Under the pieces are notes generated by a model. That model made no database searches, was not told where the DNA came from, and saw nothing but the letters and a program-made list of their open reading frames with translations. A stretch of 64,000 bases of DNA from Sanghuangporus weigelae (taxonomy: Eukaryota; Basidiomycota; Agaricomycetes; Hymenochaetales; Hymenochaetaceae): contig CP137321.1 in the NCBI GenBank assembly GCA_033182465.1, positions 1,984,001 to 2,048,000 on the forward strand, written 5' to 3'. This document shows positions 1-11,500 of the stretch, piece after piece. The position numbers and the translations under genes were made by a program. Position 1 is the stretch's first letter. Every line of letters starts with the position of its first letter.

Positions 1-822
1 CGTCAGCCTCTTGTTGTTCGCAAGCTCTTTCCTTGTATTCCTGACATATCCAGATCCCTGGTGGAGCGTGGTGGTCTGTTCTCATGTGGGATACATGTTT
101 TCAATTCTCCGCCATGCTTCATGTGGCGCTGCTATATCTCACATCTGTTGGTCCAGCGTTCTTGGACCATTTTATGGCTGTCTAGCCCTTTGGTCAGTTT
201 TCTCTTTTGGTATTGTTACAATTGTATACCCTTGTTATTTTTCGTCGCCTTGTTTCGTGCCGGACTGCTTGGAATACCCAATTTCTGAATTTGCTGCGTT
301 CGTTCTACAATGACGTGAGCTGCATGCCGCAGATTTTCTAACCGTCTTGTAATGGTTTGACATCAACGTAGCGAATGTAAATTGTGTGTTCTCACTTTTG
401 TAGAAAAAAATGCCTCATCACGTTTTTGTTCAAACGTTGTCACTGTTGCTTGTTGTCACAATTATTCAGACGTTATCTCGAGTTTCTCGAGTTGTTCGCT
501 ACTTCCATGAGAACAAGTAGGGCTCTTGCATTCAACGCTGTCAGTCTCATTCCGATGCAAATTGAGATAGTATCTTATCGTGTATACGCAGAGAAACTTC
601 TATGGAGCATATCTTGGAAGTAAGTCGAGACATCAAAAGATTTACGAAGGCACTACAGGCGAAAGGTTCGAAAGGTTTGCATGAATGACCAGATGTGCTA
701 ACATACATGCCATATTCGATCAAGAATAAGAATAAAAAATCCGGGAAACGGAGATGAAATCTGCACGTATGACTTTCACCATTATATTACGCTCTGAAAT
801 TGACATTTGGCAATCTCTGCAG
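1..822. other. Left-edge region without a recognised gene
   Basis: Several reading frames are open here but none resembles a known family, and some begin only with TTG or GTG. One ATG frame at 410-520 encodes a 36-residue hydrophobic peptide. A strong-looking donor (GAA|GTAAGT) lies near 620 and an acceptor (CTGCAG) at 817-822. The 5' exon of the downstream aldehyde dehydrogenase should lie here, but no typical dehydrogenase N-terminus (an INPATG-like motif) could be read in any frame. Confidence 0.4.
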
Positions 823-2787
823 AATTGTCTCGAGCTCAAAGGAAGTCGTTGATTATGCAGTCCAAAACGCCCATGAAACCTTCGCATCTGGCGTCTGGTC
901 TCGCAAGTCTGCGCATGACCGCTCAATAGTTCTTTCGCGTCTCGCGCGCTCGCTTGAGACTCATATGTCCGATTTCGTTTACCTTGAATCCCTCCAGACG
1001 GGACGCGCTATCCGAGAAATGACGGCACAAGTTGGTCGACTTCCCGAATGGCTGTTCGTTCCTTTTCTTGACTCATCAACGATAATCATTTGGATTGGCT
1101 GATTCAAAGGTCTTTCTAGTGACTATTATGCCGCATTGCTAAGAACGCGACAAGACTTTCTAGCGCCGACACAAGGGAAACTGTTGAACTACGTTACTCG
1201 CATACCTTTGGGAGTCGTTGCACAAATCACTGTACATCACTTTGAATGGCAGTGTAGACGCACTTACTGAATACTGCTGCAGCCATTCAACCACCCTCTC
1301 TTGATTGCAGTCAAGAAGATTGCGCCCGCGCTTGCTGCGGGCAACAGTGTGGTCGTAAAACCGTCGGAGGTAGCGCTCACTTTTATCACTTTATGAATAG
1401 CGCCGAATTGCACTTTTTCATAGCTGGCTCCTATCTCTGTCCTGGAGTTCGCTCAGTTGGCGAGTGATGCTGGGTGTATGTACTGCTACTTCGTTGCCGT
1501 ACCTGTTCTCATGAAATGTGTCACAGTACCTGATGGCGTTCTCAGTGTTCTACCCGGATACGGGCACACTACTGGGACGGCTTTATGCTCGAACCCCGTG
1601 ATATCTAAAGTTGACATAACAGTAAGTAGTGAATATTTTCGTTTTACTCTTACTGAATAGTATTGATCAGGCCGGCACTAAAACGGGACGCGAGCTCGGG
1701 AGTGTAGTCTCTTCGAATCTCGCCTACTATACCGCAGAACTCGGCGGAAAAGTATGTTCTGCCCCAGACAATTATCTTCGTGTTCCTAACGGCATCTTCA
1801 GGCTCCGATTATCGTCTTCGATGATGCGGACCTAGGGATCGCCGTTAACGGGACAGCGTTCGCTGCCTTCGTAGCTTCCGGTCAGACATGTGTCACGGGT
1901 GCTCGAATAATTATCCATGACAAAATATATGACAAATTCTTGTCGGCTCTTTTGGAGAAGATGAAGTCCATAACCCGAAGGATAGGCAACCGTAAGTAAT
2001 CCCTTGGACGCAATGGAATAAAGGTCTAACTGATTTTATCAGCGCTCAACCCGAAATCGAGTATGGGTTCTGTCATTTCATCTCGTCACCTCCAAAGGAT
2101 TTCCGATATGGTCAAACGCTCATCAGGAACTATTCTGTTCGGAGGAGAACAAATGCATGGACTATCGCCACTAGATAACTTCGATCTGTCAAAGGGCAGT
2201 TTCTTTGCACCGACAATTATCACCGACATCGAGACCACGGACGAACTCTGGCAGGAGGAAGTCTTCGGACCGGTCATTGTCGTCAAGAAATTTTCGGTCC
2301 GTCTTTTCCAACGCTAATCAAATCATCTTCTTACATGAGATTCTATCTTTAGTCAGAAGAAGAAGCTATCAAATTAGCGAATGATAGTAAATACGGCCTT
2401 GGAGCGGGTATCTGGACATGCGATTTGTCGAGAGCACATCGTGTAGCGGAAGAGATCGAAGCGGGGCTTGTATGGGTGAATACACACCACAGGAATGACC
2501 CTAGCTCTCCATGGTGCGGCAGTTTCCAACTCATTGCACACAAGGAGAGAGTGACAGATTGATTTCCATAGGGGCGGGATGAAACAAAGTGGTATGGGAC
2601 GAGAGAATGGTCTCGAGGCATATGAATCCTGTTAGTACTTTCCATACCTCTGGGGTCACCTTGAAATAACCACATGTTTAAAGATACCCAAAGCAAATCA
2701 ATTATTGTGAACATTGCTAGCAATGAGCAATCCAGAGTGGCAGGTGACTGGTTTGCCGAAGAGGGAAGCTCCAGACGATACGGATGA
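823..2787 (+). CDS. NAD(P)-dependent aldehyde dehydrogenase, 5' exon not found
   Basis: This multi-exon gene encodes an aldehyde dehydrogenase that would oxidise aldehydes to carboxylic acids with NAD(P)+. In order the exons give a helical segment ([12 protein letters not shown]), the substrate-channel region ([15 protein letters not shown] after splicing at an intron that ends TTCTAG), PFNHPLL and KPSE of the cofactor site, [10 protein letters not shown], the ELGGK motif, and the catalytic cysteine in GQTCVTGAR. Later come EVFGPV and [13 protein letters not shown], and the protein ends in a terminal SSRRYG then TGA. The length from the first exon seen is close to the family's core. About 40-60 N-terminal residues are missing because no matching first exon could be read upstream. 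The gene may have a distant small exon, or it may have lost its start. Its neighbour on the right is convergent. The family call is firm; the exact substrate cannot be told. Confidence 0.85.
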
Positions 2788-2897
2788 GAAGATTTCACGC
2801 ATGGATATGTAATGATCATATTATTCGCATGTGTATAATGACACCGGGAGTCTATATATCCATGATATAGGAGCAAAACTCTAGGTTCATAGCAGCT

Positions 2898-4643
2898 TCA
2901 GACGCTCCTGCAGCAGGGTATAATTAGTTCTGAGGGTCGTTTGTACCCCTCGGCCAGAATATACGCCTTCACTTCCTCATACAAATCAGTTGCGTTCTGT
3001 TCTGCGTCGAAATTGAGAAGCCACTCAGGAAACGGCAGTGTGACTTCTTCATCTTCAGCTCGTGCATTGGGACTCTTGTGTAGTTTGTCACGGGTTGAGA
3101 TCCCTTGCCGCTGAGCCCGTCGCACGCGATCGTATCTACAAAATCTCGGTTAGGGAATATAACCATAACGCGATGGAGATTTCCTACCTGATGTGCTCAA
3201 ATACTTGCAATCCCAGCGGAATATTCTCTTTCCCTGCACGTTTCAAAACGGTAGCAAGGGCAACGCCATCCTCAACGCCCTGGGATGCTCCTTGGATGCT
3301 AGTTCTGGATAAATTGTCAATATACGCATTGAGCTAACTCTGGATGACCACCAACGGCAAGAAAGGATGTGCAGCGTCGCCAATAACGACTATTCTTCCT
3401 CCAGAACTGATCCAAGTTGGACTGGGTTCGCGATAAACGAGTTTCCAATCAACGCATGAGGGAGCCTTTTCAATAAGTGCGCGGCAGCGTGGGTCCCAGC
3501 CCTCAACACAGGATAGGACGTCTGAGATCTTTCCAGGGAGGGACCAGGATTCTTCAATGTTATTATCGTCTCTTTGTTACGGTCAGCAAACACAAGGTTT
3601 TGACAACGCAATCATAAAGCTTACCTATGCGTCAAGACCCAACAAAGCTCATCACCGCTCTTGAATGACATAGCCAGCATGTGGACATCCTTGCCTAATG
3701 TAAAAGAGTTGATCGTTGACGTAAAGCTTAGTGTTACGAAATGTGATACCAATCCATCCGTGAAAATCGTCTCCTTCCTTGCAAAAGAAATCCGTAAGAG
3801 GATCTTTGTCGATGCCATGCTCCTTCGAGTTGAACCAAGCCCTATACACAGCATAACCTGAAGGTTTGGCGTCGTCTTCGTACCCCTGAAAATAGATTCG
3901 TGAGTTGCAACCTTACTGGTAGCTTCGAAGAACAAGGACGACTGACAAGGGCGAGTTTCCGAGCGCGGCTTCTTGCACCATCTGCTGCAACTACAACGTC
4001 CGCTTCTATTTTTTGGCCATCCACTACAACGCCAGCCTTGTTCCCTTCACCGTCCTCCCAAAATCCGGTGATATCCTGGCCGAATCGAATATCAGCTCCG
4101 ATCTTCTTTGCATACTTCAGCAGGATCTGGTGAATTTCCCCGCGGCGACCATTGTAAGAATTGCTTCCGTAAAGACGCTGCGGAAACGGCTGGACATTGA
4201 TGACTTTCCCACAGTAGTTATGCAGGGTCATGTAGGGATGTTGAGTGTTCACTTCCATCAATCTAGTCATAGAAGATTAGAGTAGGAGGACGTAAAACGT
4301 ATAAAGAAGGGCATACTGTTCCCCTAGACCCCATTTTTCGAACAAGCGTCCAGTGTTTGACGCAAACGAGATAACCTTGTGGAGTAAAGCACTGAGACTT
4401 GGTCAGAGAATGCCGATGTAGACGCTTACATCTCCTGTGTCAAGAAGTCAGGAATCGACGATAGTGTCACATTGCATTGGACTCACCTAGACTCTCTACG
4501 GACGTACGCTTCTCCAGCAAAATGACATTATGTCCTTTACGTCTGGACTCAATGGCACACGCAAGTCCCGCAAAACCGCATCCGACAACGATTAGGTCAA
4601 TCGGAGAAGATTCGACTTGAGATGGACACGATATGGAAGGCAT
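2898..4643 (-). CDS. FAD-dependent aromatic-ring monooxygenase (salicylate hydroxylase-like)
   Basis: The protein starts MPSISCPSQ and reaches a dinucleotide-binding loop at about residue 18 (VVGCGFAGLACAIE, GxGxxG type) followed by an acidic residue ending the second strand (LLEKR). The middle has the DG motif (VVVAADGARSRARKLAL), and the C-terminal half has the GD motif (IVVIGDAAHPF) with a downstream QGVEDGVAL. These are the three flavin/NAD(P)H signatures of class A flavoprotein hydroxylases. Such enzymes put one oxygen atom on phenolic or other aromatic substrates. At least five introns interrupt the gene, and spliced joins keep frame through the motifs. It is convergent with the aldehyde dehydrogenase, with only about 110 bp between stops. 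That pairing could suit aromatic-compound breakdown, but this is inference. It ends at a TGA after a short tail. The start was chosen as the first ATG before the FAD loop. Confidence 0.85.
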
Positions 4644-5735
4644 TTCTTGAACCTTCAGCTAGCTCAGACAGTGCGGATGCAGAACCGTTTGTGTGGGACG
4701 AAAACAAAGGGTTAAAGCACCGAGTTCTGGATTGGTGTGTTGACCGGATAAAACGCGACGTCAGGCATACGGTAGCCTTTATATACGGCATTTCCCATTA
4801 TCATTTTGATTGACTCGACTAGAAGAGTCGGAAGAACCAAGGCGCCACAATCTGCGCGAGGCGAATGACATTCATCCCTGATGAGCGATTCGGCGGACGA
4901 GGGAGGAAGAAAGCAGTTTAAGCATGAAAATATTTCCACATATCTTTTCGAATTCGATCCGATAGATCGCAGGCTTTGCTATTTGGATAAATTATGCTTT
5001 GTGACGTGATGAGAAGCCCAAGATAGAGGAGGATAGATGCAATTTGCAGAATAGGCGATGGAGACAGATGGAGAGTACATCGAAGTGATTGAAACGATCC
5101 CACGATCGGTCGGGTAGGGCATTTTTTTCAGGAGGCAGCACCGGCGTTTGACAGTCTTCCCTCGGAGAATCAACAACAGTTCGAAAGGAACTTAGACGGG
5201 TAGCCTTGTTGGTCCACAAACGAACTTAAATAGGCTTAAGTTAGTTTAGTCTTTCGTCTGAGGATCAGTTTAAATAAGCGGAGGAAGCCTGATAGGTGTC
5301 TAATGAACTGAATGTAGACTTGACCGCCGAGCTATCTGGCGATGCGATGGTCGCACAGAAGAACAGGAAGAAAACAGCTGCTTCGAATCCTCAGCAAACC
5401 GGAGAAGATAATACTCGCAGATTGTTCTTGTGTGGCGGAGATAACCAAGCTCAAAGAGGCTCTTCTTGCTCCATGGCACCTTGTAATGGAGGCTTATGTA
5501 CCGCCAAGCCTTCATACACCAGGAAGCCACCCCAAAGCCGAGTTCGAGTATAGCATCGACTCTCCCGCCTCATTGAGATTCGTCTTGACCATTAGAGATA
5601 TATTTGTATTTGTATTACTGTCGTGGTAAAGTGGAGTGTCTGATACGGATATCAGCGGCTTAGTCGGCACTTTTGAAAGAAAGAACAACTGACAGTCTAG
5701 ATTGCAGAACTTCAGCCGCAGGGGCCACTCTGAAT
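4644..5735. other. Intergenic, about 1.1 kb, no supported gene
   Basis: This stretch separates the monooxygenase start from the Nudix stop. Short open frames occur on both strands (for example around 5296-5629 on plus), but none has an ATG plus recognisable domain, and frames on opposite strands overlap. It presumably holds the monooxygenase promoter and the Nudix 3' region. Confidence 0.5.
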
Positions 5736-6353
5736 TCATTCCTTCTCTCCCTGTTTCTTCTTCGTAAACCACTCCGGGTAAGTGTTGTACACAAGTCTAA
5801 TCGCCATTTTTAAAATTTGTCTGTCACTGGCGTACGATAGCCTCGATGCTGCCTCTTCCAACGCTGCTTCGTTCTCAACATCAACATCTACCGACCAGAA
5901 CTTCGAATCGAAATTTTCGCTGAGCATTTGGGTACTACTGCGCTTCTCGACAGTAGTCTGCGATGTTCGCGAGACAAACCACCAGATGAACTTCAGGTCT
6001 CGTCCAGACACATGGCGTATTGAGACGGTGAATGGCTCAGTACAAGCACGGACGAAATGCGGCTGATCCTTCATGTCTGAGCCAGACGCAGGTGCACGCG
6101 TGTGCATGTCGACTGGAAGAAGCTCGCAAGCGTAGCTCGTTTCTTCGTACGTTTCGCGAAGCGCTGCCTGTGCAAGGGACTCTCCCTGGTCCTGTCGACC
6201 TTTCGGAAGCTGCCATTCGTCCTTCGTCAGATGATGGAGCAGGCAAACTTGCAGTGTATTGTTTTCTGTTGGTGGTCGAAACAGGATCGTTCCTGCGCAG
6301 TTGACGAATTCGTGCGCCGCAAGTTGCGTTACAGGCCATTTCCCTTGCGCCAT
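5736..6353 (-). CDS. Nudix hydrolase (diphosphoinositol polyphosphate/Aps1-like)
   Basis: This single-exon gene of about 205 residues contains a Nudix box at residues 52-74. The GX5EX7RE part is intact, as are the metal-binding EE residues (RETYEE). The glycine near the box end is replaced by serine, giving TSY. A WxLPKG stretch precedes the box, as in diphosphoinositol polyphosphate and diadenosine polyphosphate hydrolases. Such enzymes cleave nucleoside- or inositol-linked diphosphates using Mg2+. A fungal family member acting on inositol pyrophosphates would oppose the VIP1 kinase encoded at 23.6-27.2 kb, but substrate choice cannot be read here. The start at MAQGKW was chosen over an upstream in-frame codon because the extra residues would only translate a CT/GA microsatellite. 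Confidence 0.85.
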   Translation of the reverse strand: MAQGKWPVTQLAAHEFVNCAGTILFRPPTENNTLQVCLLHHLTKDEWQLPKGRQDQGESLAQAALRETYEETSYACELLPVDMHTRAPASGSDMKDQPHFVRACTEPFTVSIRHVSGRDLKFIWWFVSRTSQTTVEKRSSTQMLSENFDSKFWSVDVDVENEAALEEAASRLSYASDRQILKMAIRLVYNTYPEWFTKKKQGEKE

Positions 6354-6354
6354 C

Positions 6355-6380
6355 GGAGAGAGAGAGAGAGAGAGAGAGAG
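6355..6380. repeat. (GA)n/(CT)n microsatellite
   Basis: A run of about 12 GA dinucleotides begins one base upstream of the Nudix start codon. On the transcribed strand it is a CT-rich 5' leader. Such pyrimidine tracts are common just before fungal start codons, but a pure dinucleotide run is prone to slippage. Confidence 0.9.
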
Positions 6381-6639
6381 AAAGTTCTTCTTGAGCCCAG
6401 TTGAGCGTTTATGTACAAAGGTCAAGCTTTAGGGCACAGCATCTTTAGGCAATGTAACTATGATATGTAGGTGGATTCATTTGGTTGGATTTCAAGCAAG
6501 ACAGCATCCATATCCGGAAATACAATTGCAAACATAACAAGCTTCTCCATACATCTGGTAAGGTCTACACTATTTCTCAAGCTATCTCAATATTCCTTAC
6601 TCCGTTATTTCTCATTGCTATTCTACTACCGCTGCAAAA

Positions 6640-7840
6640 TCAGAAGGCTGATGGAGCCCAGCCTCCGTCGGCAACAATAATCTACTTCTTACGTCAACAT
6701 CCGGATGCCTGGAGGCGCGAATGAACTCATGCTTCACTCGCCTTGTTTGTGAGATAACTATTCGCAACAAGCAGCTCCACAACCGACGCAATGTCGTCCG
6801 GCGTTCCAAATCTTCCTACCGGTATGCGGGCCTGCATTATTATTCAGGATATTCAATCTCAGCTTGAAGTCCCAGGATGAAATCTCAAACCTTCAATTCC
6901 TCCTTGGGATTTGCAAACATGCTGGTGTCTGCGAGAATTAAGTATGTACAAGATCAGTCACTACTGAATGAAACACGTTCGTTCGGGAAACTGACCAGTA
7001 ATTAATGCAGGTGCAACCGCATTGCAAGTCTGCAACGACCCACTTTGAATTTATAATCGTCGTGCACAGAACAAATTAACTCACAATCCCTTCCTTAGCA
7101 TAGCGGTTAGCAATCCAATGCAGAAGTCCATGCATTGCCGATTTCGAGGAAGCGTAATGCGGACCGATCACACCGCCTGTCCCTGCTGCAATGCTTACCA
7201 AACAATCGCGGTCAAGTAAATGATCTCCTATAATTAGGAAATGGCCCACCTAGAACAAAATACAATACGTCCAAATTTCTGTGTGACCATGTGCGGAACA
7301 CACAGCTGTGTCAACTGTAAAATATCCAGCTCATATATTTTCCAACATTCAGAGTTAAGGAGCAACGCACCAAAAAGTGCGTTCCAGTATTCGACCTCCA
7401 GGTCGTCTCAAACTCTTCCGGGGAGATCTTCTCAATGTCCCCATCTGCGCCTATTACTTTTGTCGTTAATCCAGCGTTATTGAAGAGGACATCTGGATGC
7501 CCGAGGGACTCGACGACAGCTGCATGGAGTTTCCGTACTCCATCGTATGTTGAGAGGTCTGCTTGAAACGCTTGCGCTCGAACTCCAAACGATTTCAATT
7601 TCTCAACCAATTCTGCCGCAGTCCTTTCGGCGGAATTGTAGTGCACCGCGATGTCGCACCCTAAGCGAGCTAATCGCAGTGCGGTGGCACGTCCTATCCC
7701 ACCGCTGCGAATTTGAAAAAAAAATTTCAGGTCACTGAAATCGCGGTCTGTCTTTCCACCCACGTGCATCCGGTGATAAGAGCAATCCTTCCTTTGAAAG
7801 AGCCAGCCGCACCTATCTCGGGTGTGGTGGTGGTCGCCAT
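6640..7840 (-). CDS. Short-chain dehydrogenase/reductase (3-oxoacyl-ACP reductase-like)
   Basis: The protein starts MATTTTPEIG and enters a Rossmann fold. Splicing the first intron builds the cofactor loop TGCTGGIGRA, matching TGxxxGxG. Next come the strand-4 motif NNAG (DVLFNNAGLTT), a later exon with SIAAGTGG, and the catalytic YASSK (YxxxK). The classical reductase layout continues to PVGRFGTPDDIA. Reading straight through would end the protein after NKASEA, with the stop codon at 6727-6729. A 60-nt intron with a GC donor (6682-6741) instead joins YLTNK to IIVADGGWAPSAF, the usual SDR ending with the DGG motif, so the stop at 6640 is preferred. The substrate is unknown. The gene is divergent from the copper ATPase across about 740 bp. 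Confidence 0.85.
6682..6741 (-). other. Probable GC-AG intron in the SDR gene
   Basis: The donor reads AAG|GCGAGT and the acceptor GAAGTAG|ATT, 60 nt apart and phase 0. Removing it restores the conserved SDR C-terminus with VADGG. No GT donor in this stretch gives the right frame. Confidence 0.65.
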
Positions 7841-8576
7841 TGCCTAACGTTGATAATACGATGTCCTCATGAATGAGCGGCATGACGTCGCCGGGGAAGT
7901 CGTGCCGCGGTGGCTATATTCGGCAAATCGGCGTCGGCCTAGGTGAGCTTGAGAGATAATTTTGGTGTTCGGCAGAGTAAGCGCAGCCGTGATTGAGCAA
8001 CGCAGTATCAACCTCGGGTGTTCGGTAGAAGAAGGTGGTTGAGTTGATACGTCGACAATGATGATTAAGATGACTACTTGCGACTCCTCAATAAACACCA
8101 GACGAGTTCCCGTGGCGTCGTAGCACTCTGCGGATGGCTGAGGTCCCAGAGATATCCTTTCCGGATCCTTATGATTTCCTTCAGTGACCAAAAACATCAC
8201 GGGAACGTAAGGTAACCTCATGGAAAATAGCATTTTCAACGGAAGCTTTTTGGAGGATACGGCTCAAGGGACTTCGCGAGCTGGTCCAAACGAGGCAAAA
8301 GCGGAAGCAACAAAGGCTCGAAGTCGGCGAAACCGCCGATGCGACTGCAGGACAAATAAGGACAGCGTGTGTAAGCAGGAAGTAAAGTCGGAAGATGATT
8401 GGCGGCGCACAAATGACTCGTGATTAGTAATAAGGCATTTTCTGTACACTCTGCACTGCCACACTGGGAAAGATTGCTTCGTCATGGATTACCACTAGGC
8501 CTCACTCACTATAAATCGCCACCCTTCCCGACCCCTCCTATACATCTCTCCAACTTCAGTCACCGTGGATGCCCAA
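7841..8576. promoter_or_regulatory. Divergent promoter region, SDR / copper ATPase
   Basis: About 740 bp lie between the two divergent start codons. A TATAAAT box at 8510-8516, about 60 bp before the ATPase ATG, is followed by a CT-rich leader, a common fungal promoter layout. Short open frames within (7844-8233 minus, 8220-8423 plus) look like chance. No copper-response element could be named with confidence. Confidence 0.5.
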
Positions 8577-11500
8577 ATGGCTGTTGTCAAAACTACAATT
8601 CTCATATCTAACTTGCACTGCAGCAGGTACGCTCGACAGATCCCTGTTCCCCTTGTGGCACGTCACTGACTCGGATCCCCCTTCCCTTCTCTTATCCTCC
8701 ACAGTTGTGTGAATACCATACGTGACACGCTGCTTGCGCTGTCGCCACCGCCTATCTCGATAAACACCTCGATCGTGTCCCAGACAGTCTCGGTTGAACA
8801 CGACCAGACGCTTTCAGCGGACACTATTCAGCTCGCGCTCGACGAGGCAGGCTTTGACCTGGTCTCCACACCCGAACTGAGGAGTTATCGTATTGGCGGA
8901 TCATCTTCACATTTCTCCGATGTGATTTCGAGAAGGAGACAGAAACACACCGAGCAATGCCTCCTCTGCCAGCAGGAAGCTGGCGACCACGGCGTCCGCG
9001 AAACACCCGGATACGTAAACTTGCTTCCAAAGGAAGATCCAAGTATCACCTCATACATCGATTCCCTAAATCTGAATCGCGCTCGTCAGGATGAGAGGGA
9101 TGGTCTAGAGAAGAAAGGAAATTACTGGGAGTCAGTGCCCGTTATTGCGACATTTTCTGTCGGTGGAATGACCTGCGCGTCTTGTGTGGCGAATGTCACA
9201 CGAGCAGCCTCGGAAATTCCAGGAGTCTCTGACGTGGCAGTAAATTTAATCGCTCATTCTGCAACTGCGAAGCTAGAGAGAAAGGAGCTTGCCGAATCCG
9301 TAGTCAAGGCAATCGAGGACGGAGGTTATAGCTGCGAGCTGGTCAACGCCGATTCGCTTCAGGCACGACAGGTTGATCATCGTAAAAATGGATTATCAAA
9401 CGAGAATGGACTATACCGTGCCACGTTTTCCATAGGAGGTATGACTTGTGCATCCTGCGTAGGGATCGTGACGAATGCTGCCTCCGAGGTGCAAGGAGTC
9501 TCCGAAGTAGCCGTGAATCTTATAGGAAAATCTGCTACTGCAACTTTAGAAAGCAAGGACCTCGTTAAAGCAGTGGTCAATGCGATCGAGGACGGAGGCT
9601 ATGAAGCTGAACTGGTTTCTATTGTATCTTTATACCAAGACTCGGATGTAAGAACGAGAGGTCCTCGAACAATCTCCTTGATAGTGGGAGGTATGTTCTG
9701 TCGGTACGTATCTGACATCTATATCTAGTTGGATCGATCTAATTGTTGATTAGGCATTGTCCAGAAAAAATAATGAAGGCGCTTGAAACGTTCGGCGACA
9801 GGATCACCGTTGAACAGCCCCTACAGTCCTATACTGATCCATGTCCTATAATACGACTAACCTACGACCCATCTCCGCCTGATTTCACGATTCGACAAAT
9901 CGTTAACACCATTGCTTCGGCCAAATCGCCACCATTTGACGTTAGCATTCAGAAGCCTCTTTCTCTTGAAGAGCGGGCACGTATGATGCATGCACACGAG
10001 CAGCACATGCTTCTTATTCGGCTCGTCTTCGCATTCATTGTCGCCATTCCGACGTTTATCATCGGTATCGTGTACATGACTCTTGTTCCGGCATCAAACC
10101 ATACTCGAATGTGGTTAATGGAGCCAATGTGGACTGGCAATACTAGCCGTGTTCAATGGGCACTCTTCTTCCTGGCCACGCCTGTCATGTTCTTCAGTGC
10201 AGGCCAATTCCATCGACGTAGCATCAAAGAAATTTATGGACTCTGGAGACGAGGAAGCAAGACCCCGGTATGGCGAAGATTTATACGCTTTGGGAGTATG
10301 AATCTTCTCGTATCCCTCGGGGTTTCTATCGCGTACTTTGCATCCATTGCTCTACTTGCACTCGCAGCAGTTCAGGAGGCCAACGAAAATGGCGAAGGAG
10401 ATGACGAGACCTATTTCGACTCCGTCGTTTTCCTTACGATGTTTCTTCTTGCCGGGAGGTACCTTGAGGCATACAGCAAGGTTCGTACTGCTGATGCAGT
10501 CAGTGCCCTCGGTAGATTGCGACCTACGGAGGCATTACTACTCGTACCAGACAGCGCAGAACTATCAACAACATGCCAGCCCGATGGTTCAGATCTTGAG
10601 AAGGCCGCGGATGAAGACTTACACAGCGAGAAGTTAGGTGCGAGAATCCAGAAAGTCGAAGTCAACCTTCTAGAAGTCGGCGATGTCGTCCGTGTTCCAC
10701 ATGGTGCAACTCCGCCCACGGATGGTATAATACTTTCAAGGGAAGGAAGTCAATTTGACGAGAGTTCGCTCACTGGGGAGAGCAAGCCGATAAAGAAAGA
10801 CCATGGCGATCAAGTCTTTGTTGGTACAATCAACAGAGGTAAAGCTGTAGAAGTGCAGATCACGATACTTGGAGGCGATACGATGTACGTAGTCCATCAG
10901 CATTAATAACGTGTTGTACTGACAAGGAATGATTTTGAAAGGCTTGATCAGATTGTTAAGGTTGTGCGAGAGGGCCAGACCAAACGCGCTCCCATCGAAA
11001 AACTTGCCGACGTTCTTACTGGCTACTTTGTTCCGGCGATCACTCTTCTAGCAATCCTGACATTTGTCATTTGGCTCGTATTGGGTGTTAGTGGCGCGCT
11101 CCCGCGATCCTACCTTAATACTCCTATAGGCGGTTGGGGTAAGTTATCTTAGCTTGCTCATATATTCCATATCACTGACTCTAAGTTAGCTGTTTGGGCT
11201 CTCGAATTCGCGATCGCGGTCTTTGTTATTGCTTGCCCATGCGGAATCGGCCTTGCAGCTCCGACTGCCCTGCTCGTTGGTTCCGGTCTTGCTGCCAAAT
11301 TCGGAATCCTCGTCCGTGGTGGAGGAGAAGCATTTCAAGAAGCTGCCCAGCTTGATATCGTTGTCTTCGACAAGACGGGAACATTGACGGAAGGTGGTGA
11401 GCCACAAGTAACGGATGTGAAGTTGGCAAGGGATACCTCGTCCTGGAATCGGGACTCGACTTTGAGCGTCGCCCATGCTCTTGAATCAGCCAGTTCTCAT

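Noticed and set aside
5296-5629. Overlapping plus-strand frames between the monooxygenase and Nudix genes
   Set aside because: Two frames and the opposite strand are open together with no domain in any, which suggests chance.
7844-8233. A minus-strand frame of about 130 codons ending just before the SDR start
   Set aside because: No domain, odd composition, and it would fill the whole divergent promoter of the SDR and copper ATPase.
8220-8423. A 67-codon plus-strand frame with an ATG before the copper ATPase
   Set aside because: No recognised family, charged low-complexity content, and it lies in the promoter upstream of the TATA box.
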